From the NCBI GenBank assembly GCA_943368345.1, contig CALRKY020000023.1, positions 1-47,144 of the forward strand: DNA of 47,144 nt, read 5' to 3'. The position numbers were made by a program, and so were the translations under genes. Under the pieces are notes generated by a model. That model made no database searches. It saw nothing but the letters and a program-made list of their open reading frames with translations, and had not been told where the DNA came from. This DNA comes from JADCGM01 sp943368345. Lineage in GTDB: Bacteria > Pseudomonadota > Alphaproteobacteria > Sphingomonadales > Sphingomonadaceae. Below are positions 6,767 to 15,311 of the stretch, one piece after another. The stretch's first letter is position 1, and every line of letters starts with the position of its first letter.

Positions 6767-7984
6767 TTGCGGCTGTTCACCCGGTTTGATCGTTACCTCG
6801 CCCGGCTGATCGCCGTGCCACTGCTGTCAACGCTCGTCACATCCGCGATGCTGCTGCTGCTCGACCGCATGTTGCGGCTGTTCCGGTTCGTGGTGACCGA
6901 AGGCGGGCCGGTGTCGGTGGTGTGGCGGATGCTCGGCAATTTGCTGCCCGAATATCTGGGGCTTGGCATTCCCATCGGCCTGACGCTCGGCATTCTCCTC
7001 GGCTTCCGGAATATCGCGCTGTCGAGCGAACTGGACGCACTGCGCTCGGTCGGGGTGTCCTACAACCGGCTGCTGCGGGTGCCCTATATGTTTGCCATTG
7101 GCCTGACCCTGCTCAACCTGTTCATCGTCGGCTGGTTGCAACCGACGACCCGGTATAATTACGAGGGATTGCGCTTTGATCTGCGCTCAGGTGCGCTCGG
7201 TGCCTCAATCAAGGTCGGGGAGTTTGCCAAGATCGGCAAGACGGCGACATTGCGGGTTGAACAGAGCCGGGACGGCGGACGTGACCTGCGCGGGGTGTTC
7301 CTCCGGACACAGAATGACAAGGGCGAATCGCTGGCGGTCACGGCGGATCATGGCACCTTCCTGTCAACGGATGATCCCAATGTCTTGCTGCTGCGCCTGA
7401 CCAGCGGCGTGCTGGTTCAGGATGGGCCAGGCTATCAGGCCCCGCGCGTGCTGCGCTTTACCCGGAATGACCTACCCATCGATTTGCCAAAAATGGAAAG
7501 CTTCCGGGATCGCGGCAGTGACACCGACGAACTGACAATGGATGAACTGATCGGCATCGCGCGCGGGACCAGACCGGCCAATGGCCTCTACCTCCCCGCC
7601 ATTGCCGATCTTCAGCAGCGTATCGTCCAATGCGCGGTGATGCTGGTGCTGCCGCTGCTGGCAGTGGCCTTGGCGGTGCCACCAAAGCGGTCGAGCTCGG
7701 CGCTTGGCGTGTTCCTGGGGATCGTCCTCATCGTAACCTATTACAAGATAACCCAATATGCCCAGCGGATGGGCGCAATTGGCAAGGTTGATCCGCTCAT
7801 GGCGCAGTGGATTCCCTTTGCGCTGTTCTGCCTGTTTTGCGGCTGGATGTATTATGTTCTGGCGTTCAAGCCGGGCGGGCAACCGATTGGCGGGCTCGAC
7901 CGGATGTTCTCCCGGATATCGAAAGCGGTCGGTCGGTTGGTTCGACCCGGTGGCTGGCGCGATAGCGCCCTGTCGGCGGGGTAG
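6767..7984 (+). CDS. lptF: LPS export permease LptF
   Basis: A 405-residue inner-membrane permease of the YjgP/YjgQ family. Helices near the N-terminus (RYLARLIAVPLLSTLVTSAMLLLL) and further ones around residues 60-115 precede a periplasmic jellyroll domain (roughly 125-265). Three C-terminal helices follow, with LPLLAVALAVPP between. LptF and LptG form the channel of the LptB2FGC extractor, which moves LPS from the inner membrane toward the LptA bridge. I chose TTG 6767 because relatives begin about ten residues before the RYLARLI segment, AGAGG lies upstream, and longer versions would run into the divergent gene. lptG follows after five bases. The region 6661-6766 holds the divergent promoters, which I could not place. 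Confidence 0.9.
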   Translation: MRLFTRFDRYLARLIAVPLLSTLVTSAMLLLLDRMLRLFRFVVTEGGPVSVVWRMLGNLLPEYLGLGIPIGLTLGILLGFRNIALSSELDALRSVGVSYNRLLRVPYMFAIGLTLLNLFIVGWLQPTTRYNYEGLRFDLRSGALGASIKVGEFAKIGKTATLRVEQSRDGGRDLRGVFLRTQNDKGESLAVTADHGTFLSTDDPNVLLLRLTSGVLVQDGPGYQAPRVLRFTRNDLPIDLPKMESFRDRGSDTDELTMDELIGIARGTRPANGLYLPAIADLQQRIVQCAVMLVLPLLAVALAVPPKRSSSALGVFLGIVLIVTYYKITQYAQRMGAIGKVDPLMAQWIPFALFCLFCGWMYYVLAFKPGGQPIGGLDRMFSRISKAVGRLVRPGGWRDSALSAG

Positions 7985-7989
7985 CGGGC

Positions 7990-9090
7990 ATGGCATCCCT
8001 GGCGCGGGCCTTTCCGTCGAAAACCATCACCCAATATACCGCAAAAATGTTCCTGATGCGGACGCTGGCCTTTCTGGCGGCGCTGGTTGTCATCCTGCAA
8101 AGCCTCGATCTGCTGGCGGAAACCAGCAAGATTCTGGCGGTCAGCGGCAATGATGAAGGCGATGTCTGGCGCTACGTCGCGCTCCGGGCGCCGCAGATCA
8201 TTGCGCAGTTCCTGCCGTTTTCGGTTCTGCTCGCAACGCTCGTCACCCTCGCCACGCTGAACCAGAATAGCGAGGTGGTGATTTTCAAGGCGGCGGGCAT
8301 TTCGGCACACCAGATACTCGCGCCGCTTTTTGTCGCTGCCCTTGGCATTGCGACGATCAATTTTCTGTTCAACGAACTGGTGCTGGTTAAGACCAACACC
8401 CGTCTGGCCGCTTGGCAATCGGTCAACTACGGCCCGGTCCCGACGTCGGGCACCAGCCTCAACCGGGTATGGGTCCGGGCTGGCGATGATCTGTTCCATG
8501 CCCAATCGGTGGCTGGATCGGGGGAGGCAACGCGTCTGTCTGACCTCACCATCTATGACCGGGAGGACAATCGGCTGGTCAGCGTCGTCCGTGCCGCGAC
8601 GGCGCGGCATGTCTCGGGTGGCTGGCAATTGACCGATGCCCGGTCCTTTGATGTCGTCTCCGGCACCCAGACGGCCTCTGCTGAATTGCGCTATGACAGT
8701 AATGCGACGCCCGACCGGTTCACCGCGACTGATGTGAAGGCCGAACAGACCCCCATGTGGAAACTCGCCGCCGATGTGGAGGCGCTGCGGTTGGCAGGCC
8801 GTCCGGTTGCCAGTCTGGAAGGGGCGCTCCACCACAAATTGTCCGGCCCGCTGTCGGCCCTGCTGATGCCGTTGCTGGGGTCGGTGGCGGCCTTTGGGTT
8901 GGCCCGCTCGGGTCATTTATTTGTCCGGGCGGTGATCGGCATGTTCCTGGGGTTCGCCTTCTTTGTCGCTGACAATTTCATGCTGGCAATGGGGGATTTC
9001 GGCACTGTCCCGCCATGGCTGGCGGGTTGGGGCCCGATCATGCTGTTTTTCCTGATTGGAGAGGCCGTTCTCATTCGAACCGAAGAGTGA
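7990..9090 (+). CDS. lptG: LPS export permease LptG
   Basis: A 366-residue partner of LptF with the same plan. N-terminal helices (about 20-45, 60-82, 100-122) lead to a periplasmic domain covering about 130-270, and C-terminal helices include LSGPLSALLMPLLGSVAAFGL and GMFLGFAFFVADNFMLAMG. The motif ITQYTAKMFL at the start is typical of LptG in alphaproteobacteria. It begins five bases after lptF and must be co-transcribed. Together with LptB and LptC, encoded elsewhere, it extracts LPS or, in sphingomonads that lack LPS, possibly a glycosphingolipid. The substrate question is worth noting because genes of possible sphingolipid function follow. Confidence 0.9.
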   Translation: MASLARAFPSKTITQYTAKMFLMRTLAFLAALVVILQSLDLLAETSKILAVSGNDEGDVWRYVALRAPQIIAQFLPFSVLLATLVTLATLNQNSEVVIFKAAGISAHQILAPLFVAALGIATINFLFNELVLVKTNTRLAAWQSVNYGPVPTSGTSLNRVWVRAGDDLFHAQSVAGSGEATRLSDLTIYDREDNRLVSVVRAATARHVSGGWQLTDARSFDVVSGTQTASAELRYDSNATPDRFTATDVKAEQTPMWKLAADVEALRLAGRPVASLEGALHHKLSGPLSALLMPLLGSVAAFGLARSGHLFVRAVIGMFLGFAFFVADNFMLAMGDFGTVPPWLAGWGPIMLFFLIGEAVLIRTEE

Positions 9091-9203
9091 TTCCGGTCGT
9101 TTGAACCCTCCCGTCTCGCAAAACCCGCACGGCCGTCCTAAATCTGCCGCAATAGGGCAGCATTTGCGCTGTTCGATTTGATCACCGTTTAAGGACTCCG
9201 CCC

Positions 9204-9977
9204 GTGAAGGCTGTCACCATTTCGCGCCCCGGCATCTGGAATCAGCGCCACCATCTTGACCGCATGACGTTGCGGGACCTGGTGATCGCCTATTTTCAAT
9301 ATTATGCGATCCAGGCCTATTTGGTGCTGGCCGTGGTCTCCGCCTGGGTGGCCTACGCCTATCCAACCACGCTGATGCGTGGTGTGGTTGCGGGTGCGTT
9401 CGCGGTGGTTGCCTATCCGCTCGCTTGGTATCTGCTGCACCGCTATGTCTTGCACGGCAAATGGATGTTCAAATCATCGCTGACCGCGCGGACGTGGAAG
9501 CGCATCCATTATGACCATCATCAGGATCCGAACCATCTCGAAATCCTGTTTGGCGCGCTCTACACGACGCTGCCGACAATTGCGGTCATCACCCTGCCGA
9601 TTGGCTGGATGATCGGTGGCCTGGGCGGCGCGGCGGTGGCCTTTTGCGCCGGATTGCTGACCACCTGCTTCTATGAATTCTGCCACTGCATCCAGCATCT
9701 GTCCTACAAGCCGAAGTCCAAATATCTCGCCGACATGAAGGCGCGTCACATGGCGCATCACTTCCATGACGAAAGCGGCAATTTTGGCATCACCAACTTC
9801 ACCTGGGACAAGGTGTTCGGCACCTTCTACGACCGGCCCGACCGCCCGGTGAAAAGCGAAACCGTGTTCAACCTTGGCTATACGCCGGAGGTGGCAAAGA
9901 CCTATCCCTGGGTCAGCGCCATGTCGGGCGGGGTCGAGACCAGCCACCCGCGCCAGCGCAGCCAAAAGGCAGCCTGA
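9204..9977 (+). CDS. Fatty acid hydroxylase-family (sterol desaturase) membrane enzyme
   Basis: A 257-residue membrane di-iron enzyme. The histidine clusters of the family are all present: H79 and H84 (HRYVLH), H102/H105/H106 (HYDHH), H161 and H165 (HCIQH), and H182/H185/H186/H188 (HMAHHFH). Hydrophobic helices lie at about 33-53, 60-78 and 122-155. The GTG start at 9204 has AAGGA eight bases before it. Enzymes of this family hydroxylate acyl chains or lipid tails using O2. The next gene, three bases on, encodes a BcerS-like N-acyltransferase, so a role in hydroxylating an amide-linked fatty acid of a sphingolipid or ornithine-type lipid is a reasonable inference. The true substrate is unproven. 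Confidence 0.8.
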   Translation: MKAVTISRPGIWNQRHHLDRMTLRDLVIAYFQYYAIQAYLVLAVVSAWVAYAYPTTLMRGVVAGAFAVVAYPLAWYLLHRYVLHGKWMFKSSLTARTWKRIHYDHHQDPNHLEILFGALYTTLPTIAVITLPIGWMIGGLGGAAVAFCAGLLTTCFYEFCHCIQHLSYKPKSKYLADMKARHMAHHFHDESGNFGITNFTWDKVFGTFYDRPDRPVKSETVFNLGYTPEVAKTYPWVSAMSGGVETSHPRQRSQKAA

Positions 9978-9980
9978 GGC

Positions 9981-11129
9981 GTGGCAAAGGGTGGGTTGAC
10001 CATCAGGCCGGTGGTGACATCGGCCGACCGCCGCGCCTTTGTCGACCTGCCGTTCCACCTCTACGCCAATGACCCGAATTGGCGCGCACCGCTCAAGTCG
10101 GAAGTCCACGGCCTGATCTCCGGCCCGAAAACCAACCCCTGGTTTCTGCATGCCCGCGCCCGCTTCTGGCTCGCCATTCGCGGTGGGGAGGTGGTCGGCC
10201 GTATTTCGGCACAGGTCGATGACCTTGTGCAGACCCATATGGGGGCAGGCACCGGGCAATGGGGCATGTTCGAATGCAACCGCGACCCGGAGGTTGCGGA
10301 GCATTTGTTCGGCGCAGCGGAGGACTGGCTGCGGTCACAGGGCATGACCCGATCGCTCGGACCGTTCAGCCTGTCGATCTGGGATGAGCCCGGCCTATTG
10401 GTCAAGGGCCACAAAATTCCGCCGACCGTGATGATGGGGCATCATCTGCCCTACTATGAAAAAATGGTGGAATCGCGCGGCTATGTCGGTGTGAAGGACC
10501 TGCACACCTATGAACTGTCCATCGACAAGGGGTTCAATGACCGGGTCAACCGGATCGTCGCTGCTGCGGAGAACAGTTCGCGTATTCGCATCCGCAACGT
10601 CAACAAGGCCAATTTCGCCGCCGAAGCAGCGCTGATCCTCGACATTTTGAACGACGCCTGGGCCGACAACTGGGGCTATGTTCCGCTAACACCGGCAGAG
10701 GTTGACCATGTCGGCGTCAAGCTGAAGCCCATCGTCTTTGAAGACCTGATCAAGATTTGCGAACTCGACGGCGTGCCGGTGGCGTTCATGATCACGCTGC
10801 CCGATCTCAATGATCTGACCCTCGATCTGAACGGCAGCCTGTTTCCCTTTGGCTGGGCCAAGCTGCTGTGGCGGTTGCGTAAACCCCGGACGGAACGGGT
10901 CCGCGTTCCGCTCATGGGCGTGCGCAGTACGCTGCAGGGGTCGCGCTTTGCGTCGTTCATGGCTTTCATGATGATCGAGCATATCCGGCGTTCAGCGGTT
11001 GCCGATTACGGCGCAAAACGCGGCGAGATCGGCTGGATATTGGAGGACAATGGCCCGATGCGCAGCATTGCGGACATCATCGAATCAGAAATCACCAAAA
11101 TCTACCGCATCTACGAACGACCGCTCTGA
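9981..11129 (+). CDS. YghO/BcerS-like N-acyltransferase (GNAT fold), possible ceramide synthase
   Basis: A 382-residue protein with the layout of the YghO/BcerS-like family. It opens RRAFVDLPFHLYANDPNW and APLKSEVHGL, has a glycine-rich central stretch with WDEPGLL and PPTVMMGHHLPYYEKM, and ends GWILEDNGPMRSIADII. These proteins carry degenerate GNAT folds; the ceramide N-acyltransferase described in Caulobacter belongs to this group. No membrane helix is obvious. The start is GTG 9981, three bases after the hydroxylase stop, so translational coupling is likely. Sphingomonads make sphingolipids whose amide-linked acyl chain is hydroxylated, which would fit an acyltransferase-hydroxylase pair. 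Membership in the family is fairly secure; ceramide synthesis is inference, since other members may acylate other amines. Confidence 0.65.
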   Translation: MAKGGLTIRPVVTSADRRAFVDLPFHLYANDPNWRAPLKSEVHGLISGPKTNPWFLHARARFWLAIRGGEVVGRISAQVDDLVQTHMGAGTGQWGMFECNRDPEVAEHLFGAAEDWLRSQGMTRSLGPFSLSIWDEPGLLVKGHKIPPTVMMGHHLPYYEKMVESRGYVGVKDLHTYELSIDKGFNDRVNRIVAAAENSSRIRIRNVNKANFAAEAALILDILNDAWADNWGYVPLTPAEVDHVGVKLKPIVFEDLIKICELDGVPVAFMITLPDLNDLTLDLNGSLFPFGWAKLLWRLRKPRTERVRVPLMGVRSTLQGSRFASFMAFMMIEHIRRSAVADYGAKRGEIGWILEDNGPMRSIADIIESEITKIYRIYERPL

Positions 11130-11229
11130 AACCGATCTGACCGCATCGACACCAACATTCACGGCATGTTCAGCCGCAATTTTCTATGGCAGGGTCGCGT
11201 TTTTGCAACCGGCCAGAATTGGGTGTCGC

Positions 11230-11889
11230 ATGAAGAAGTTGTTCCGTCTTGTGCCGCTGATGGCCCTGACCCTGCTTGCGGCCTGCGCAACCGGCTTCAA
11301 TGCCGACGTCAAACGCTTTCAGGCGCTTCCGGCGGCGGAGGGGCAGACTTTCTATCTCCAGCCCGGCGGCAAGACCCAGGGCGGGCTTGAATTTGCGAAT
11401 TATTCGGCGGTGGTGGCAGAGCGCCTGACCGCCCTTGGCTATCGTCAGGCCGCGGATGCCCAGAGCGCGACGCTGGTGGTCAGCCTTGACTACGGCGTCG
11501 ACAAGGGCCGGGAGAAGATCGAAACCACCCCGGGCTACGGCGGATTTGGCTATGGCGGCTTCGGCTACGGCGGGGGCTTGCCCTATTATTACCGCCTGAA
11601 TGGCCGCTATGTCCGCCCCTTCGGCTATGGCTGGTACGATCCGTTCTGGGCCGGCCCCTGGGGCGGTCCGCAGGTCAACAGCTACACCGTGTACGACAGT
11701 TTCCTGGACATGCGGATGATGAAGACCGCCGACGGCCAAAGCGTCTTTGAAGGACGGGCCGAAGCCCGCACCCCGTCCAACGACTTGACCCGACTGGTCC
11801 CCAATCTGGTGTCGGCAATGTTCACCGACTTCCCCGGCACCTCCGGCCAGCGCCAGCGCATCACAGTCCCGGCACCCAAGAAGCCGTAG
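11230..11889 (+). CDS. DUF4136 lipoprotein
   Basis: A 219-residue predicted outer-membrane or periplasmic lipoprotein. The lipobox LLAAC places the acylated cysteine at residue 19. A DUF4136 domain follows (FQALPAAEGQTFYLQP, then VVSLDYGVDKG). It is interrupted around residues 100-145 by a Gly/Tyr-rich stretch with GYGGFGYGGFGYGG and many aromatic residues, and it finishes with LVPNLVSAMFTDFPG. The family has no known biochemical activity. ATG 11230 is the only start that gives a proper lipoprotein signal; upstream in-frame codons run back into the preceding gene. The gap of about 100 bases to that gene suggests it may have its own promoter. Confidence 0.8.
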   Translation: MKKLFRLVPLMALTLLAACATGFNADVKRFQALPAAEGQTFYLQPGGKTQGGLEFANYSAVVAERLTALGYRQAADAQSATLVVSLDYGVDKGREKIETTPGYGGFGYGGFGYGGGLPYYYRLNGRYVRPFGYGWYDPFWAGPWGGPQVNSYTVYDSFLDMRMMKTADGQSVFEGRAEARTPSNDLTRLVPNLVSAMFTDFPGTSGQRQRITVPAPKKP

Positions 11890-11982
11890 CGCGGGCCCGC
11901 TCGCCGGAATTTGACCGGCGCGCGGTATTTTCTGCTAATGTCCTGCCACAGCCGATCGGGCTTGGGCTGCAGGGGCATGGGG

Positions 11983-12453
11983 ATGAGCGGCGAAACCGGG
12001 CGAAATTATCTGGTGGTGGTCGATGCCACACCGGAAAGTCGGCTCGCCCTGCGTTATGCCGCAAGGCGGGCTCGCCAGACCGGGGGACGTCTCGCCTTGC
12101 TGACCGTCTTACCCCCAACCGACTTCGTCCAATGGGGGGCCGTGCAAACCGCGATCGAGGCGGAAACACGAGAAGCGGCGGAAGACTTGCTCGCCGGCGT
12201 TGCAGCGGAAATCGCCGATACCTACGGCCTCACGCCTACCCTCTCAGTCCGACGCGGCCATGCCACCGCCGAAGTATTGGCGGCAATCAGCGATGAAGGC
12301 GCGGTCAGCGCGTTGGTGCTCGGGGCGGCTGCACGGGGTGGCCCCGGCCCGCTGGTCAGCCACTTCACCGGGGACGGTGCCGGTGCCCTGCCCTGCCCCC
12401 TGATCATCGTTCCCGGTGGACTTGGCGAAGCAGGCATCGACCGCGTCGCTTGA
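11983..12453 (+). CDS. Universal stress protein (UspA family)
   Basis: A 156-residue single-domain UspA-type protein. The Rossmann-like opening NYLVVVDATPESRLALRYA and the second half (VLAAISDEGAVSALVLGAA, then a glycine-rich loop and CPLIIVPGG) fit the family. The classic ATP-binding glycines are only loosely kept, so nucleotide binding is uncertain. I chose ATG 11983 because AGGGG at 11971-11975 is well spaced; an in-frame ATG sits two codons earlier. It lies 50 bases before an Fe-S scaffold gene. Such proteins usually act as cytoplasmic stress modulators; no specific partner can be read here. Confidence 0.8.
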   Translation: MSGETGRNYLVVVDATPESRLALRYAARRARQTGGRLALLTVLPPTDFVQWGAVQTAIEAETREAAEDLLAGVAAEIADTYGLTPTLSVRRGHATAEVLAAISDEGAVSALVLGAAARGGPGPLVSHFTGDGAGALPCPLIIVPGGLGEAGIDRVA

Positions 12454-12502
12454 TCTTCGCGGGTCGGCACGCCACATGCGGCCCAGCACAAAGGATCTGC
12501 CC

Positions 12503-13057
12503 ATGTATATCGAGACCGAACGCACCCCCAATCCGGCGACGCTGAAATTCCTGCCGGGCCGCACGGTCAGCGAAAGCGGCGGTATTGATTTCGCCAGTCC
12601 CGAAGCCGCCGAAGGTTCACCGCTGGCCACCGCCCTGTTCAGCCTCGGCGATGTCGAGGGCGTATTCGTCGGACGGGATTTTATTTCGGTTACCAAGGCG
12701 GAGGGTGCCGCAGACTGGACCGCGCTCAAGCCGCAAATCCTCGGGGTCCTTGCCGATCATTTTGCCAGCGGCGCACCGCTGATGGTTGCTGAGACACCCG
12801 AGGAGGCGCTGAACGACGACCCCGCCGATGCCGACATCGTCCTGCAAATCCGGGAGTTGATCGACACCCGCGTCCGGCCGGCTGTGGCTGCCGATGGCGG
12901 CGATATCGTCTACCGCGGTTTCGACAAAGGCGTCGTGCTGCTGAAAATGCACGGAGCCTGCTCCGGCTGCCCATCGTCGACGGCCACGCTCAAGAACGGT
13001 ATCGAAAACCTGCTGAAACATTATGTGCCCGAAGTCGTTGAGGTTCGGGCAATTTGA
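12503..13057 (+). CDS. NifU/Nfu-type Fe-S cluster scaffold protein
   Basis: A 184-residue protein with an N-terminal Nfu_N domain (MYIETERTPNPATLKFLPG, up to about residue 90) and a C-terminal NifU domain carrying C153 and C156 (GACSGCPSS). The two cysteines bridge a [4Fe-4S] cluster in a dimer and pass it to client enzymes. Its size is typical of alphaproteobacterial and mitochondrial Nfu1 proteins. ATG 12503 has AAGGA seven bases upstream. The following reductase starts 11 bases after its stop, so the two are probably one unit. It serves as a late-acting carrier for cytoplasmic Fe-S enzymes. Confidence 0.9.
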   Translation: MYIETERTPNPATLKFLPGRTVSESGGIDFASPEAAEGSPLATALFSLGDVEGVFVGRDFISVTKAEGAADWTALKPQILGVLADHFASGAPLMVAETPEEALNDDPADADIVLQIRELIDTRVRPAVAADGGDIVYRGFDKGVVLLKMHGACSGCPSSTATLKNGIENLLKHYVPEVVEVRAI

Positions 13058-13068
13058 AGGAAACAGAA

Positions 13069-13662
13069 GTGAGCAAGACAGTGTCCGACGGCGGGCTTGA
13101 CCTTATCTTTCGGGAGGCCCGGACGCACAATGGCTGGGCCGATACGCCGGTTGCGGTGGCGGAACTCAAGGCCATCTACGATCTGGCGAAAATGGGGGCG
13201 ACGTCGGCCAATGGGTCGCCTGCACGCTTTGTATTCTGCATGAGTACAGAGGCCCGCGACAAGCTGGCGGGACTTGCGATGACGGCAAATGCCGAGAAAA
13301 TCCGGGCGGCGCCGGTGACGGTGATTGTCGGGATGGATCTGGAATTCCATGCCAAGATGGACCGGCTGTTCCCGCATTCACCGGTGATGGCGCAGATGTT
13401 TGCGGCAAATCCGGATTTGGCGCGCGAAACTGCCTTTCGCAATTCGACGCTGCAGGGGGCCTATCTGATGCTCGCTGCCCGGGCGATGGGGCTGAATTGT
13501 GGGCCGATGTCCGGGTTCAACAAGGCAGGCGTTGACGCAGCCTTTTTCGCTGGGACGAAGATCGAAAGCAATTTCATCTGCGTGCTGGGACATGGGACCG
13601 ATGAAAATCTGTTTCCGCGCAGCCCCCGGCTGGACTTTGCGGAGGCGTGTCAGATCCTCTGA
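13069..13662 (+). CDS. Malonic semialdehyde reductase RutE-like nitroreductase
   Basis: A 197-residue FMN-dependent nitroreductase-fold protein of the HadB/RutE group. Characteristic stretches are FREARTHNGW, the FMN-binding turn GATSANGSPARFVF, TLQGAYLMLAARAMGL and the ending GHGTDENLFPRSPRL. RutE reduces malonic semialdehyde in pyrimidine breakdown, but no other rut gene is present, so here it may be a general aldehyde or quinone reductase. The start is GTG 13069, preceded by GAAGGAAA that spans the nifU stop. Its stop shares one base with the tsaB start, making it part of a tightly packed unit. Confidence 0.85.
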   Translation: MSKTVSDGGLDLIFREARTHNGWADTPVAVAELKAIYDLAKMGATSANGSPARFVFCMSTEARDKLAGLAMTANAEKIRAAPVTVIVGMDLEFHAKMDRLFPHSPVMAQMFAANPDLARETAFRNSTLQGAYLMLAARAMGLNCGPMSGFNKAGVDAAFFAGTKIESNFICVLGHGTDENLFPRSPRLDFAEACQIL

Positions 13663-14282
13663 TGCAGCTGGTGATCGAGACAGCGCTGACGGCCTGCTCG
13701 GTCGCCCTGATCGACGGTGATCGCTGCCTGGCCGAGCGACATGAGGAGATTGGCCGGGGCCATGCCGAACGCTTGATCCCGATGATTGCGGAACTGCTGG
13801 CGGAGGCAAATGGGCGTGCGGTCACGTCCATCCTCGTCGATGTTGGCCCGGGCAGTTTCACCGGCCTCCGGGTTGGCGTGGCCGCAGCCAAGGCCTTCGG
13901 GCTGGCCTGGGCCGTGCCTGTCCACGGTGTAAACTCGACCGCTCTGGTCGCAGCGGGAGCCTTTGCCGCCGATCCAACACTCGACACTCTGTACGTCGCA
14001 CTCGATGCCGCGCGCGGGCAGGTTTACACGCAGGGTTTCGACCGCAGCGGACCGACGAACGCGGTACAGGCGCTGGATCCGGCAGATGCCGCGCGGGAGG
14101 CGGAGGCCCATTCTGCCATGGCTGGGTCGGGCACCGGCCTTCTGGCGGCCCTGAATGCCGGGCTGACTGCGGTTCCGCCGTTGCTGCCACGGGCTGCCGA
14201 CGCGCGATATTTGCATGCTGGGTACGCACGGCCCGTTGCACCGCTCTACGTCCGCGCCCCCGATGCCAGGTTGCCTGCATGA
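13662..14282 (+). CDS. tsaB: tRNA threonylcarbamoyladenosine biosynthesis protein TsaB
   Basis: A 206-residue ASKHA-fold protein. It opens with IETALTACSVALIDGD and contains the family signature DVGPGSFTGLRVGVAAAKAFGLA. TsaB is the non-catalytic partner that links TsaD and TsaE in making the t6A modification of ANN-decoding tRNAs, in the cytoplasm. ATG 13662 overlaps the stop of the upstream reductase by one base (TGATG); an in-frame GTG five codons earlier is less likely because GGAGG lies directly against it. The rimI-like gene follows with an ATGA overlap, an arrangement seen in many proteobacteria. Confidence 0.9.
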   Translation: MQLVIETALTACSVALIDGDRCLAERHEEIGRGHAERLIPMIAELLAEANGRAVTSILVDVGPGSFTGLRVGVAAAKAFGLAWAVPVHGVNSTALVAAGAFAADPTLDTLYVALDAARGQVYTQGFDRSGPTNAVQALDPADAAREAEAHSAMAGSGTGLLAALNAGLTAVPPLLPRAADARYLHAGYARPVAPLYVRAPDARLPA

Positions 14283-14758
14283 CGGGCGGCGGTGCGGTTC
14301 GGATCATGATTGCGGCACCGCGCGATCTTCCGGACATTGTCACCCTGATGGGCCGCGCCTTTGATCCGCGATTTGGGGAGGCCTGGTCCGGGAGCCAGTT
14401 GATCGGTGCCTTGGCGGTCCCCGATACCTGGGTGCAGGTTGCAAACGCATCGGAGGGTGTGGTCGGCTTCACATTGGTCCGCAGAATCCTCGATGAAGCC
14501 GAATTGATGCTGGTCGCGGTCGCGCCCGAACGGCGCGCCACCGGTCTCGGTCGGCAATTGCTGGATGGGGCAGTGGCGCAGGCAGTGTTCCGGGGCGCGC
14601 GGACAATGTTCCTGGAAGTCCGGGACGGAAATGCTGCGGCCACAGCAATTTACCGGGCCGCAGGCTTTACCGAGATTGGGCGCCGGCGGGACTATTACAG
14701 CGGCGCGGATCAGCAGAAGTTCGATGCGATTACACTGCGGATGCCGCTGTCCGCCTAA
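14279..14758 (+). CDS. rimI: RimI-type GNAT N-acetyltransferase
   Basis: A 159-residue GNAT acetyltransferase. The acetyl-CoA-binding motif A is LVAVAPERRATGLGRQLLDGAV, and the C-terminal part MFLEVRDGNAAATAIYRAAGF is the usual RimI motif B. RimI acetylates the N-terminus of ribosomal protein bS18 in enterobacteria. Here the name rests on the fold and on the overlap with tsaB, since tsaB-rimI pairs are common. Other protein or small-molecule substrates cannot be excluded. Start and tsaB stop overlap as ATGA, so translation is coupled. Confidence 0.8.
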   Translation: MTGGGAVRIMIAAPRDLPDIVTLMGRAFDPRFGEAWSGSQLIGALAVPDTWVQVANASEGVVGFTLVRRILDEAELMLVAVAPERRATGLGRQLLDGAVAQAVFRGARTMFLEVRDGNAAATAIYRAAGFTEIGRRRDYYSGADQQKFDAITLRMPLSA

Positions 14759-14864
14759 TTATTTTTGTACATACTATCCGTAACACTTGCACGGTGCGCG
14801 GCTTGGGAACATATGCGCCGACAGGTTCGAATCAGAACCAATGACTTGTGCAAGGACAATATCG

Positions 14865-15281
14865 ATGAATGATCACGCTGCCGCCCACAATGAACTTCTG
14901 ACCCTGACGACTGAAATTGTTTCGTCGCATGTGGCCAACAACACAGTTGCCGTATCGGATTTGCCGAACCTGATTGGCCATGTGTTCAACACGCTTGCTG
15001 GCCTCGGCAGCGCCCCGCCCGTCGAAGCGCCAAAACAGGAACCAGCGGTTTCAATCCGCACCTCGATCAAGCCGGACTATATTGTCTGCCTGGAAGACGG
15101 CAAAAAGCTGAAGATGCTGAAGCGGCATCTGATGACCCATTATCAGATGACGCCGGACCAGTACCGCGCCAAATGGGGTCTTGCCGCTGACTATCCGATG
15201 GTTTCGCCAAACTATGCAGCGCAGCGCCGCGATCTTGCCAAGAAGATCGGCCTCGGCACCAAGCGCGGCAAGCGGAAATAA
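14865..15281 (+). CDS. mucR: MucR/Ros-family zinc-finger transcriptional regulator
   Basis: A 138-residue regulator with the prokaryotic zinc finger of the Ros/MucR family. The probable ligands are C75, D78, H88 and H92 (C-x2-D-x9-H-x3-H), followed by YQMTPDQYRAKWGL and a basic tail KRGKRK. The N-terminal 60 residues carry the family's oligomerisation region. MucR proteins bind AT-rich minor-groove sites as H-NS-like silencers and govern exopolysaccharide, motility and cell-cycle genes in alphaproteobacteria. ATG 14865 has AAGGA at good spacing. The AT-rich stretch just after rimI (14758-14785) is a plausible autoregulatory site, but I see no clear operator. Confidence 0.9.
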   Translation: MNDHAAAHNELLTLTTEIVSSHVANNTVAVSDLPNLIGHVFNTLAGLGSAPPVEAPKQEPAVSIRTSIKPDYIVCLEDGKKLKMLKRHLMTHYQMTPDQYRAKWGLAADYPMVSPNYAAQRRDLAKKIGLGTKRGKRK

Positions 15282-15287
15282 GCCGTT

Positions 15288-15311
15288 TGGGGCTGGGTCA
15301 AACCAGCCCCA
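15288..15311. terminator. Bidirectional hairpin between mucR and folE
   Basis: TGGGGCTGG (15288-15296) and CCAGCCCCA (15303-15311) form a perfect nine-base stem with a six-base loop. It sits between two convergent genes and reaches into the last codons of folE. There is no T-tract on either side, so it is a hairpin that may stabilise 3' ends or end transcription weakly. Confidence 0.5.
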
